Source: Pseudorhodobacter antarcticus (GTDB lineage Bacteria; Pseudomonadota; Alphaproteobacteria; Rhodobacterales; Rhodobacteraceae). Taken from it: 64,000 bases of DNA. Under the pieces are notes generated by a model. That model did not search any database. It was not told where the DNA came from and worked only from the letters and a program-made list of their open reading frames with translations. A program made the position numbers and the translations under genes. The stretch spans positions 62,001 to 126,000 of the forward strand of contig CAMAXX010000001.1 of assembly GCA_945862435.1 (NCBI GenBank). Reading direction: 5' to 3'. Every line of letters begins with the position of its first letter. The stretch's first letter is position 1. Of this stretch, positions 43,905-52,095 are shown piece after piece.

Positions 43905-44968
43905 CGCTGCTTGTGGACATTAAGGCGCAACTGGGCGCATTTTCGCTGGATGTGCAATTTGCCGCGCCCAGTGGCGTGACCGCTTTGTTCGGCCCATCGG
44001 GGTGCGGGAAATCGTCTGTCATCAATGCCATAGCGGGGCTGATCCGACCAGATCAGGGCCAGATCATTTCCGCGTCACGCCCTTTGTTTGACGCCGCGGC
44101 GCGGGTAAACTTGCCCCCCCACCGCCGCCGTATGGGCGTGATATTCCAAGACACACGCCTGTTTCCCCACCTAAGCGTGCAGCAAAACCTGACCTATGGA
44201 TGCTGGTTTGCGGGCAAACTTAGGAAGGGCCCAAGCCTGCAAGATGTCACAGATCTTTTGGGCATTAGCCACCTTCTGCACCGCCGCCCAGCCAGCCTGT
44301 CAGGGGGCGAGGCCGCGCGCGTCGCCATTGGGCGCGCTCTGCTATCTGCCCCCGATATGATCCTTGCAGACGAACCATTGGCTGCGCTGGACGAAGCCCG
44401 CCGCGCCGAAATACTGCCCTATTTCATCGCCTTGCGGGATGCCGCATTAGTTCCGATGATCTATGTCAGCCATTCTGTCGCCGAGGTGGCGGGGCTTGCT
44501 ACCACCGTTGTGGCTATGGGCGACGGGCGTGTGATTGCCATAGGCAGCGTGGATGACATCTTTGGCCGCAGCGATGTTATGGGCGCGAATGCCATCACAT
44601 TGCTGCCCGCGCGCATTGTCGGCCATCACTCAGATGGTTTGTCCGAACTGGCGACCGAGGCGGGACAGATCTTTGTGCCCCAAATGAGCGCTGATATTGG
44701 CACATCCCATATGCTGCGCATCAACTCTGGCGATGTCATTTTGGCGCGCAGCGAACCAAACACTTCTGCCCTGAACATTCTGCGCGGCGAGATTTGCAGC
44801 GTTGGGGCGCAAAGGGGCGGCGCAGTGATGATCGATTTGCGCGCTGGCAATGCCACAATCCGCGCCCGCATCACCCAGCGTTCATGCGCGTCGATGGGGC
44901 TGGACATAGGCCAAACCTGCTTTGCGATTGTCAAATCCCTGTCCTTGGCTAGGGGCGAGGATAGGTGA
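43901..44968 (+). CDS. modC: Molybdate ABC transporter ATP-binding protein
   Basis: A 355-residue ATPase: Walker A GPSGCGKSS near residue 33, signature LSGGEAARVAIGRALL, Walker B MILADEPLAALD, and the C-terminal Mop/TOBE domain (ILRGEICSVGAQRGGAVMIDLRAG). The start ATG overlaps the modB stop. An in-frame start 39 bases upstream lies inside modB and is rejected. Directly after its stop begins the relic of a different ABC ATPase. Confidence 0.95.
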   Translation: MTLLVDIKAQLGAFSLDVQFAAPSGVTALFGPSGCGKSSVINAIAGLIRPDQGQIISASRPLFDAAARVNLPPHRRRMGVIFQDTRLFPHLSVQQNLTYGCWFAGKLRKGPSLQDVTDLLGISHLLHRRPASLSGGEAARVAIGRALLSAPDMILADEPLAALDEARRAEILPYFIALRDAALVPMIYVSHSVAEVAGLATTVVAMGDGRVIAIGSVDDIFGRSDVMGANAITLLPARIVGHHSDGLSELATEAGQIFVPQMSADIGTSHMLRINSGDVILARSEPNTSALNILRGEICSVGAQRGGAVMIDLRAGNATIRARITQRSCASMGLDIGQTCFAIVKSLSLARGEDR

Positions 44969-45297
44969 CAGGGGCGACGCGGGGGTCTGACACCTTCAAC
45001 CCAGTCCTGCGCGATAACGTGCGGGTCGCACTTTCGGCCTTGCAACACAGCCGTGATGCCGTGATGATTTGTGTAACGCATCATCAGATTAAAGCGATAC
45101 CCATGGCGCACCGCATCGTAGCCTTGAACAGGGGCCGTATCGAGCAAATCTTATCTCCGATGGGGCAGGATTGCCCGCCTGCCGCAGGTTTTGGCAACAC
45201 TTTTTTCGGCCTGAACTTTGCGCCAAGCGGTGCTCATGTATCTGATAGTGCGGGCCGCGTGATGCGCCGCCTTGCAGCCTCTGCCCGCGCGGCCTAA
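44965..45297 (+). pseudogene. Relic of a sugar-ABC-transporter ATPase (UgpC/MsmK type)
   Basis: The frame encodes residues such as VMICVTHHQIKAIPMAHRIV followed by ALNRGRIEQILSPM. These correspond to the H-loop region of carbohydrate ABC ATPases (normally VTHDQVEAMTLADRI then VVLNAGRIEQVGSP) and beyond, up to FFGLNFAP, the degraded GSPxMNF region. Walker A, signature and Walker B are gone, and key residues (the Asp after His in VTHD) are changed. The open frame begins with a GTG overlapping the modC stop, which probably marks a deletion joint. It cannot be a working ATPase. Confidence 0.75.
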
Positions 45298-45314
45298 CCC
45301 TAAGGAGCGACGAA

Positions 45315-46457
45315 TTGCGAATTGTTACAGCGGGAATGGGACTGCGCGCAGGCAACGTTCTGAACACCCTACTGGCCACAATGCCCGAGGCAAAGGTGGT
45401 GGGGTTTTACGACCCGTTCCCCACTCATCTTGATATGCTGGGCGGCGATATTCCGCGCTATGATCGTATCGAGACGATGCTATCGGATGCCAAACCTGAT
45501 CTATATTGCGTCTTCTCGCCCAATGTCTTTCATTTAGACCAAATCCGCCTTGGGTTAGAGGCTGGCGTGCAGATTTTCACCGAAAAGCCTGTGGTGATTT
45601 CTATGGCAGAAACTTTGGAACTTGCCCGCCTTTTGTCCATCCATGGCGGGGCCGCGCGCGCGATGGTGGGGCTGGTGCTGCGCTATTCGCAGCATATGCT
45701 CGATCTGCGCCGCGCCATGGCGGCGGGCCAGTTGGGCGACATAGTTAGCCTAGAGGCGAACGAACATATCGCCCCCTATCACGGCGCGTTCTTTATGCGC
45801 GACTGGCGGCGAAAAACGAACCTTACCGGGGGGTTTATGTTGGAAAAGTGCTGCCATGATTTGGACATTTACAACATGATCACCGCATCGCGCCCCGTCC
45901 GCGTGGCCTCATTCGGCGGGCGCAAAAGCTTTGTGCCCGCCCATACCCCCGCCTCAAATGCCGAGGCAGAGATTTTCCATGTCAAGAAATCGGTTTGGGA
46001 ATCGACCAATGACCCCTTCCATTCGGACGGCGATATCATCGATTTTCAGACGGCAATTTTGCAATATGAAACCGGCAGCAGTCTTGCGTTTCATACCAAC
46101 CTAAACGCGCCTGACGAACATCGCCGCTTTTGCGTGATGGGCGCGTGCGGCATGGCCGAGGGGGACTTTGTGCGCGGATTTTTGCGGGTGACAGCCCGCG
46201 ATGGGCGCAGGCTAGCAGACTATGATTACACCAAAGGCGCTGCAACCAAAGGCGCGCATTATGGCGCAGATGCCATGATGTGCCGCGACATTACCGCCTA
46301 TATGCGGGGGCAATCGGCGGGCCTGCCTGTGTCGATTTTGGACGCGATGCAGGCAGGGATTGCCGCGCTGGCGCTAGACCAAGCGCGCGTAACGGGACAG
46401 ATGGTCGATCTTACGGACACTTGGGCGCAGCTTGACGCCTTTGGCTTGCGCGGATGA
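45315..46457 (+). CDS. Gfo/Idh/MocA-family oxidoreductase
   Basis: A 380-residue NAD(P)-dependent sugar or inositol-type dehydrogenase. It has a dinucleotide-binding N-terminus (MRIVTAGMGLRAGNVLNTLLA) and the family signature around FTEKPVVISMAETLELARLL near residue 92. The catalytic-type His/Asp lie in GGFMLEKCCHDLDIYNMI. The start is a TTG, 7 bases after a strong AAGGAG, so translation looks active. Such genes are common in ABC-sugar operons. Its partners (ATPase, isomerase) are relics, so its substrate is unclear. Confidence 0.85.
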   Translation: MRIVTAGMGLRAGNVLNTLLATMPEAKVVGFYDPFPTHLDMLGGDIPRYDRIETMLSDAKPDLYCVFSPNVFHLDQIRLGLEAGVQIFTEKPVVISMAETLELARLLSIHGGAARAMVGLVLRYSQHMLDLRRAMAAGQLGDIVSLEANEHIAPYHGAFFMRDWRRKTNLTGGFMLEKCCHDLDIYNMITASRPVRVASFGGRKSFVPAHTPASNAEAEIFHVKKSVWESTNDPFHSDGDIIDFQTAILQYETGSSLAFHTNLNAPDEHRRFCVMGACGMAEGDFVRGFLRVTARDGRRLADYDYTKGAATKGAHYGADAMMCRDITAYMRGQSAGLPVSILDAMQAGIAALALDQARVTGQMVDLTDTWAQLDAFGLRG

Positions 46458-46645
46458 GCGCACTTTGCGGCCGCAAGTGGCACAGTGTTTCGCCTGCACC
46501 CGTCTGATGCGGGTGCGCGCGGTCTGCCCCTCGCCGTCGCCGCGCGGTTGCCTTACCTGACATATTCACTTGCCCTGCACTGCGCCATTGCCCTAGGTCT
46601 TGATCCATAACATCCCGCCACCCTGTCCAAAGTGTCCCAAACCAG

Positions 46646-46864
46646 ATGACGCAATTGACCCAAACCGCAACACGGCGCGAAATACACGCCCAGAGCGATA
46701 TTTGGCGCGAATGGGGCGCGGGGCTGGATGTTGCGCTTGCACAAGTTTTGGCGGCGGTTTGGTCAGATGGCTTGGGGTTGACTGTCGATGATCCTTTTGC
46801 GGGCAAAGGCACGCTGACGCGGGTGGTATCGAACGTAAAACTGCACCTGGCGGTGCCGCGATGA
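46646..46864 (+). pseudogene. Internally deleted AgaS-type SIS-domain isomerase
   Basis: This 72-residue frame joins the start of an AgaS-type protein (TRREIHAQSDIWREWGAGLD) directly to its end (LAQVLAAVWSDGLGLTVDDP then FAGKGTLTRVVSNVKLH). About 300 residues, including the whole SIS catalytic domain, are missing. The joint is in frame and the stop still overlaps the kinase start by ATGA. AgaS deaminates/isomerises galactosamine-6-phosphate; this remnant cannot. Match is from memory of family sequences. Confidence 0.7.
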
Positions 46865-47769
46865 TAGCAGCAGGCATTGATTTGGGCGGCACAAAGATCG
46901 AGGCGCAGGTCTTTGGTGACGATTGGCAACTGGCCGCGCGCAAGCGTTGGACCACCCCAAAATCATACCCCGATTTGGTGGCCGCCATGGCGGGTGCCGT
47001 GGCGTGGTGCCAAGCGCAGGCCCACAAAAGCCTGCCAATTGGCGTATCTGCTGCTGGCCTGATTAACCCCGTCACGGGCCTTGCGCTGGCGGCCAATTTG
47101 GCGGCATCGGGAAAACCCTTTCCCGCTGATATTGCCCGCGCTGCAGGGCGGCCCATTGCATGGATCAACGATTGCCGCGCGCTGGCCCTCTCCGAGGCGC
47201 GCTTTGGCGCGGCACAGGGTTTTGATCCAGCCCTTGCGCTGATCATTGGCACGGGCCTGTCGGGGGGCGTTGTGACGGGCGGGCAAGTTTTGCCAGCCTT
47301 TGCAGGCCTGGGAGGCGAAGTCGGCCATTTCCCCCTGCCTGCAGGCCCGATGATCGCGCACGGCCTGCCCGTTTTGCCTTGCGGTTGCGGGCGGGCGGGC
47401 TGCACCGAAACGCTGCTGTCCGCACCAGGGCTTGCCGTTATTGCCCTACATGTGACGGGACAAATTTACACGCCCGAAGATGTGATTGCGGGGCGCAGCA
47501 CAAATGCAGGTCTGCAAAAAACTTGGGCGATTTGGCTGGAACTGGCCTGCGATTTTCTGATCACCTTGTGCTTTACCATCGATCCGGCTGTGATCGTGAT
47601 CGGCGGTGGGTTGTCCAATGCCCCACACCTAACCGATGATCTAGCCCGCGCGCTGCAAGCCGCCACGTTGAAGGACTGCGCTATCCCCCCCATCCGCTTG
47701 GCCCAAGGCGGGGATGCATCAGGCGCGCGCGGGGCGGCCTATGCGGCATGGCGCGAGCGGTTGGTATGA
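46861..47769 (+). CDS. ROK-family amino-sugar kinase (AgaK/NagK-like)
   Basis: A 302-residue ROK kinase. It has the phosphate-binding GIDLGGTKIEA at the N-terminus, the catalytic-Asp region INDCRALALSEARFGAAQGF, LIIGTGLSGGVV, the GEVGHFPLP motif and the zinc cluster CGCGRAGCTET. It would phosphorylate GlcNAc or GalNAc at C6. All catalytic motifs are intact. It starts inside the overlap with the AgaS relic and its stop overlaps the start of the aldolase-subunit relic, preserving the original operon geometry. Confidence 0.88.
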   Translation: MIAAGIDLGGTKIEAQVFGDDWQLAARKRWTTPKSYPDLVAAMAGAVAWCQAQAHKSLPIGVSAAGLINPVTGLALAANLAASGKPFPADIARAAGRPIAWINDCRALALSEARFGAAQGFDPALALIIGTGLSGGVVTGGQVLPAFAGLGGEVGHFPLPAGPMIAHGLPVLPCGCGRAGCTETLLSAPGLAVIALHVTGQIYTPEDVIAGRSTNAGLQKTWAIWLELACDFLITLCFTIDPAVIVIGGGLSNAPHLTDDLARALQAATLKDCAIPPIRLAQGGDASGARGAAYAAWRERLV

Positions 47770-48151
47770 CCCAAATCCTGCGCCGCATTATTGCCGACAA
47801 TCAGGCAGGCAACGGCGCAGCGCTGCGGGCATGGCTGCGCCAGATGACATCTGCCCAGTTGACTTCGCCCAGATGCCATCAACTTTTTCAAAGGCACAGC
47901 GCCTTGTGCGCGGGGTGCTGCGCGGTCTCCGCTTTGGCGGCGATCATCCTGACCCGCTGGCGCGGCGCACGCGCAATGCCCGATGTTGGACAAAGCCTGA
48001 TGCGAAGATCTTGCAGCATTTCAACCAAAGCAAGCTTGCATCTGCCCGCCAATCATCGCAAATCTTGCTTGGCGCTTTGGCGCTTGCCCGAATGCAATCT
48101 ACTCTTCGCCCCTATTTCTTTTCGCCCGCGCCGATTGCGCAACCGATCTAG
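47766..48151 (+). pseudogene. Frameshifted relic of a KbaZ/GatZ-type tagatose-bisphosphate aldolase subunit
   Basis: The start is preserved (MTQILRRIIADNQAGNGAAL, cf. family starts with an L-x(2)-I-I-x-x-N-x-x-G pattern) and still overlaps the kinase stop. Further on, another frame reads VDFAQMPSTFSKAQ...GLRFGGDHPDPLA, which corresponds to the GGDHLGPNPW region of KbaZ/GatZ. A tentative C-terminal match (RPYFFSPAPIAQ) ends at 48151. The active length of about 420 residues is reduced to fewer than 130 codons in two frames. Function is lost. Confidence 0.6.
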
Positions 48152-48160
48152 GACATCGCC

Positions 48161-49351
48161 ATGTGCGCCAGCCCTATCCCCCCCATTTGGATTGCCCCCG
48201 AAGCGCTTTTTGACGGCAACGAATTGCATGGCGGTATGGCGCTGTCGGTGATCGGTGGGCGCACAGGTCAGATTGCCCCCCGCGCAGGTCTGCCGCCCGA
48301 GGCTACGGTGATTGACGTTGCAGGCACGCTGTGCGCGGGTCTTTTGGACTTGCAGGTCAATGGCGGCGGGGATGCGCTGCTGAACAACGATCAAAGCGCG
48401 GGCACCATCGCGCGCATAGCTGCCGCGCATCGCCGCTTTGGCACTGTGGGTATTTTGCCAACTGTCATCACAGATGCGCCCGAAGTGCTGGATCGTGCCG
48501 TGGATGCCGCGCTTGCGGCGCATGGGATGCAGGGGGTTTTGGGCCTGCATATCGAAGGGCCGCATTTGTCAATCGCGCGGCGCGGCACGCACAGCGCGCA
48601 GTATGTTCGCCCGTTCGAAGCGCGTACCATGGCCCATATCCAGCGACTGCGCGCGGCAGGGATTTTTGTGAAAATCACCGTCGCCCCCGAGGCCGTTACC
48701 CCTGCCCAAGTGGCGCAAATTGTGCAGACGGGCGCGGTTGTATCCATCGGCCATTCCGATGCCAACGCCGAAGATGTGCGCGCGCTGCTTGCAGCGGGGG
48801 CCAGCTGTTTTACCCACCTGTTCAACGCCATGTCTCCTATGCTCAGCCGCGCCGAAGGCGTCACAGGTGCCTGCATCAATTCGCGTGCCTATGCCGGCAT
48901 CATCTGTGACGGGCACCATGTGGCAGATAAGATGATTGCCCTAGCCATCCGCGCGCGGCCCATCGCGGGGCGAATGTTTTTGGTATCAGACGCGATGCCC
49001 ACCGTGGGTGGGTCTGATCGCTTTACCCTTTACGGTCAGCAGTTGCATTTAGAAGGTGGCCGCTTAGTCAATGCCGAAGGATCGCTTGCAGGCGCGCATG
49101 TGACCATGGCCGAAGGGCTGGTGCGGCTGATCACCCATGTCGGCGCGCCGCTTGCCACAGCCCTAGACATGGCCATTTCCGCCCCAGCGCGGGTGATTGG
49201 GCAGCCTGCTTTGGCCAGCCCCGCAAAGCGCGATTTAGCAGATATTTTGGTTCTGGATGCACAGTGGCGGCCCACGTTTCTGGCCCAGCATTCAAAACTG
49301 GATGCAATGGCTGCACATGGATCTGACAAACTGGACACAGAAGCACCATAG
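48161..49351 (+). CDS. nagA: N-acetylglucosamine/galactosamine-6-phosphate deacetylase
   Basis: Removes acetate from N-acetyl-hexosamine-6-phosphate. The 396-residue amidohydrolase has GLLDLQVNGGGD near residue 61, HIEGPHLSIARRGTH near 126 (metal-binding Glu), SIGHSDANAEDV near 193, THLFNAMSP near 214 and VSDAMPTVGG near 273 with the catalytic Asp. Everything looks intact. In its operon the kinase is intact but the next enzymes after deacetylation are relics, so it may now serve amino-sugar recycling. Confidence 0.93.
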   Translation: MCASPIPPIWIAPEALFDGNELHGGMALSVIGGRTGQIAPRAGLPPEATVIDVAGTLCAGLLDLQVNGGGDALLNNDQSAGTIARIAAAHRRFGTVGILPTVITDAPEVLDRAVDAALAAHGMQGVLGLHIEGPHLSIARRGTHSAQYVRPFEARTMAHIQRLRAAGIFVKITVAPEAVTPAQVAQIVQTGAVVSIGHSDANAEDVRALLAAGASCFTHLFNAMSPMLSRAEGVTGACINSRAYAGIICDGHHVADKMIALAIRARPIAGRMFLVSDAMPTVGGSDRFTLYGQQLHLEGGRLVNAEGSLAGAHVTMAEGLVRLITHVGAPLATALDMAISAPARVIGQPALASPAKRDLADILVLDAQWRPTFLAQHSKLDAMAAHGSDKLDTEAP

Positions 49352-49561
49352 CGGCGTGCGGCGCGATGCCACGCTTGCCCATCCAACCTTGCCCGCAAGA
49401 CATGGGTGTTTGCGCCCCCGCGTGCTGCGCTAAACCTCTTTCAACCGTTACTTTTAATCGAACGCCGACAGATGGAGCAGCAGACGTGGATTGTCTGCAT
49501 AACCCGTTGCGCAGTCCGTCGTTCTGCGCCACAGTTTGCGCCATTGTCAGGGAGAACAACC

Positions 49562-50998
49562 ATGGAAATGCCGCGCCCAAGTAGCATGATTTTGTCGCGC
49601 CGCGCGCAGATCGTGGCGCAGTTGCGCGCGGCTTTGCCCAAGAGCTGCGTGATCGATGATCCCTTGGAAACCCGCGTCTATGAATGCGATGCCCTGTCAG
49701 CCTATCGCTGCGCGCCTTTGGCGGTGGTGTTGCCGCGCAGCACTGCCGAAGTTGCCACCGCTTTGCGCATCTGTCACGCGCTGGGCGTGCCTGTTGTCCC
49801 GCGCGGGTCTGGCACCTCGCTGGCGGGGGGGGCGATGCCATCTGCCGATTGCGTGGTGCTGGGCGTGGCACGAATGAACGCGGTGCTAAGCGCCGATTAT
49901 GACAACCGCTTTATCCATGTGCAATCGGGGCGCACCAATCTTTCTGTGACAGGTGCGGTCGAGGCGCGCGGATTTTTCTATGCGCCTGATCCATCCAGCC
50001 AACTGGCCTGCGCCATTGCGGGCAATATCGCCATGAACAGCGGCGGCGCGCATTGCCTGAAATATGGGGTGACCACAAATAACCTTTTGGGCGTGACCAT
50101 GGTCAAAATGGATGGCACTGTCGTAACTATTGGCGGGCCGTGGGGCGATGGCTATGGCCTTGATCTTTTGGGCGTCGTTTGCGGATCCGAAGGCCAGCTT
50201 GGCGTGGTCACCGAGGCTTGGCTGCGCATTTTGCCCAAACCCGAAGGGGCGCGGCCTGTGCTGGTTGCCTTTAACTCTAGCGAAGTGGCAGGGGCTTGCG
50301 TGGCCGATATCATCCGCGCGGGCATTTTGCCCGTGGCGATAGAATTTATGGATCGCCCCTGCATCCGCGCAACCGAGGCCTTTGCCCATGCAGGCTACCC
50401 CGACTGCGAGGCGCTACTGATTATCGAGGTCGAAGGCAGCGCCCCCGAAATTGACGAACAGCTATCGCGTATTCGTGCAATTGCCGCGCGGCATAATCCC
50501 ATAGAATTCACCGAAGCCGCCGACGAGGCGCAGGCCAAACGCATCTGGCTGGGCCGCAAAAGCGCCTTTGGCGCGATGGGGCAGATGGGCGATTACATGT
50601 GCCTTGATGGCACGATCCCTGTCTCGCAACTGTCCTATGTCCTGCGCCGCATAGGGGAGTTGTCGGCGGAATATGGGCTGAACGTTGGCAATGTGTTTCA
50701 TGCAGGTGATGGCAATATGCACCCGCTGATTTTGTATAATGCAAACAAGGACGGTGATTTGGCCAAGTGCGAGGCGCTGGGAGCCGAGATATTAAAGCTA
50801 TGCGTGCAGGTGGGCGGTTGCCTTTCGGGTGAACATGGCATCGGGCTGGAAAAGCGCGATCTTATGCCCGTTCAATTCACCCCTGCTGACCTAGAGGCGC
50901 AGATGCGCGTCAAGGATGTGTTCGATCCAAGCTGGCTTTTGAACCCCGCAAAAGTATTCCCTTTGGCTGCCAGTGCAGCGCGGCGCGGCGACACATGA
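49562..50998 (+). CDS. glcD: Glycolate oxidase subunit GlcD
   Basis: FAD-binding catalytic subunit of glycolate dehydrogenase, oxidising glycolate to glyoxylate. The 478-residue protein has the PCMH-type FAD site (VVPRGSGTSLAGGAMP near residue 80, DPSSQLACAIAGNIAMNSGG near 142) and the C-terminal GNVFHAGDGNMHPLILY and GGCLSGEHGIGLEKRDLM motifs. I choose the ATG at 49562 after GGGAG; the frame is open further upstream but without family similarity. The stop overlaps glcE. Confidence 0.95.
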   Translation: MEMPRPSSMILSRRAQIVAQLRAALPKSCVIDDPLETRVYECDALSAYRCAPLAVVLPRSTAEVATALRICHALGVPVVPRGSGTSLAGGAMPSADCVVLGVARMNAVLSADYDNRFIHVQSGRTNLSVTGAVEARGFFYAPDPSSQLACAIAGNIAMNSGGAHCLKYGVTTNNLLGVTMVKMDGTVVTIGGPWGDGYGLDLLGVVCGSEGQLGVVTEAWLRILPKPEGARPVLVAFNSSEVAGACVADIIRAGILPVAIEFMDRPCIRATEAFAHAGYPDCEALLIIEVEGSAPEIDEQLSRIRAIAARHNPIEFTEAADEAQAKRIWLGRKSAFGAMGQMGDYMCLDGTIPVSQLSYVLRRIGELSAEYGLNVGNVFHAGDGNMHPLILYNANKDGDLAKCEALGAEILKLCVQVGGCLSGEHGIGLEKRDLMPVQFTPADLEAQMRVKDVFDPSWLLNPAKVFPLAASAARRGDT

Positions 50999-52095
50999 TC
51001 TTGCCACGCAGCGAGGGGGAACTGGTCGAAGCCATCGCATCTGCCACATCGCCATTGCTGGTAAAGGGCGGCGGCACGCGGATGATTGCGAATGCGCAGG
51101 GCGAAGTGTTGGATATCACCGGCCTTTCAGGCATAAAACTTTACGAGCCTGCCGCCCTGACACTGGTGGTGCAGGCGGGCACGCCTTTGGCACAGATAAA
51201 CACCCTGCTGGCGGACGAGCGGCAGCGCCTTGGGTTCGAGCCGCCCGATTTGCGCGGGCTTTTGGGGCGCGATGGGGTATCTACCATCGGCGGGATCGCG
51301 GCATCCAATGCCAGCGGCCCGCGCCGCGTCCAAGGCGGGGCTGCGCGCGATGCGATGCTGGGCGTGCGGTTTGTCGATGGGCGCGGCGCAGCCATTTCCA
51401 GCGGCGGGCGGGTGATGAAAAACGTGACGGGCTATGATTTGGTCAAACTGATGGCGGGCAGTTTTGGCGTTTTGGGTGCGCTAACCGAGGTCTCGCTTAA
51501 GGTGCAATCCATACCCGAGGCCGAGGTCACGCTGGTGCTGGACGGCCTGAGTGATGACGCAGGGCTTGCAGCACTGCGCCGCGCGCTGGGATCGCCCTAT
51601 GATATTTCTGGGGCTGCGCGGGCGGGCGGGCGCAGTTATATCAGGCTAGAGGGTATGGCAGGATCAGTGGCCTATCGCGCGGAACGCTTGCGCGCGCAGT
51701 GCGATGGCGCCGTGCTCGAAGGTGCCCAAAGCGCCGCCATTTGGGCCGGCATCCGCGATGTTGCGCCGTTGCACGGGCGCGCGGGCGATATCTGGCGGCT
51801 GTCGGTTTTGCCAACCGATGCAGCGGGAATCGTGGCGGCAATTTTGGCGGCGTTTGGCGGAGATACGCTGCGCGATGCAGTCTATGATTGGGGCGGCGGC
51901 CTGGTGTGGTTGGCCCTGCCCGCAGGCGCGGACGATGCCGTGCGCGCCGCAATAAATGGACGGGGAGCGGCGGTAAAGCTGCGCGGCGCTGGGGCCGCAC
52001 CCTTTGCCCCGCAATCGGATCAGGTCAGCGCCCTTTCTGCCGCGCTTAAAGCCCAGTTTGACCCACATGGCCGCTTTGCCCAAGGTATAATTTGA
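50995..52095 (+). CDS. glcE: Glycolate oxidase subunit GlcE
   Basis: Second FAD-binding subunit of glycolate dehydrogenase, 366 residues. FAD-binding residues are in LLVKGGGTRM near the start, then GRDGVSTIGGIAASNASGPRRVQGGAARD near residue 90 and GGRVMKNVTGYDLVKLMAGSFGVLG near 138. Shorter than GlcD as usual. It overlaps glcD by ATGA and glcF by one base. Confidence 0.94.
   Translation: MILPRSEGELVEAIASATSPLLVKGGGTRMIANAQGEVLDITGLSGIKLYEPAALTLVVQAGTPLAQINTLLADERQRLGFEPPDLRGLLGRDGVSTIGGIAASNASGPRRVQGGAARDAMLGVRFVDGRGAAISSGGRVMKNVTGYDLVKLMAGSFGVLGALTEVSLKVQSIPEAEVTLVLDGLSDDAGLAALRRALGSPYDISGAARAGGRSYIRLEGMAGSVAYRAERLRAQCDGAVLEGAQSAAIWAGIRDVAPLHGRAGDIWRLSVLPTDAAGIVAAILAAFGGDTLRDAVYDWGGGLVWLALPAGADDAVRAAINGRGAAVKLRGAGAAPFAPQSDQVSALSAALKAQFDPHGRFAQGII

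Noticed and set aside
46496..46516. Hairpin GCACCCG-TCTGATG-CGGGTGC as a terminator after the oxidoreductase
   Set aside because: Stem is only seven pairs and no T-run follows, so I do not list it as a terminator.
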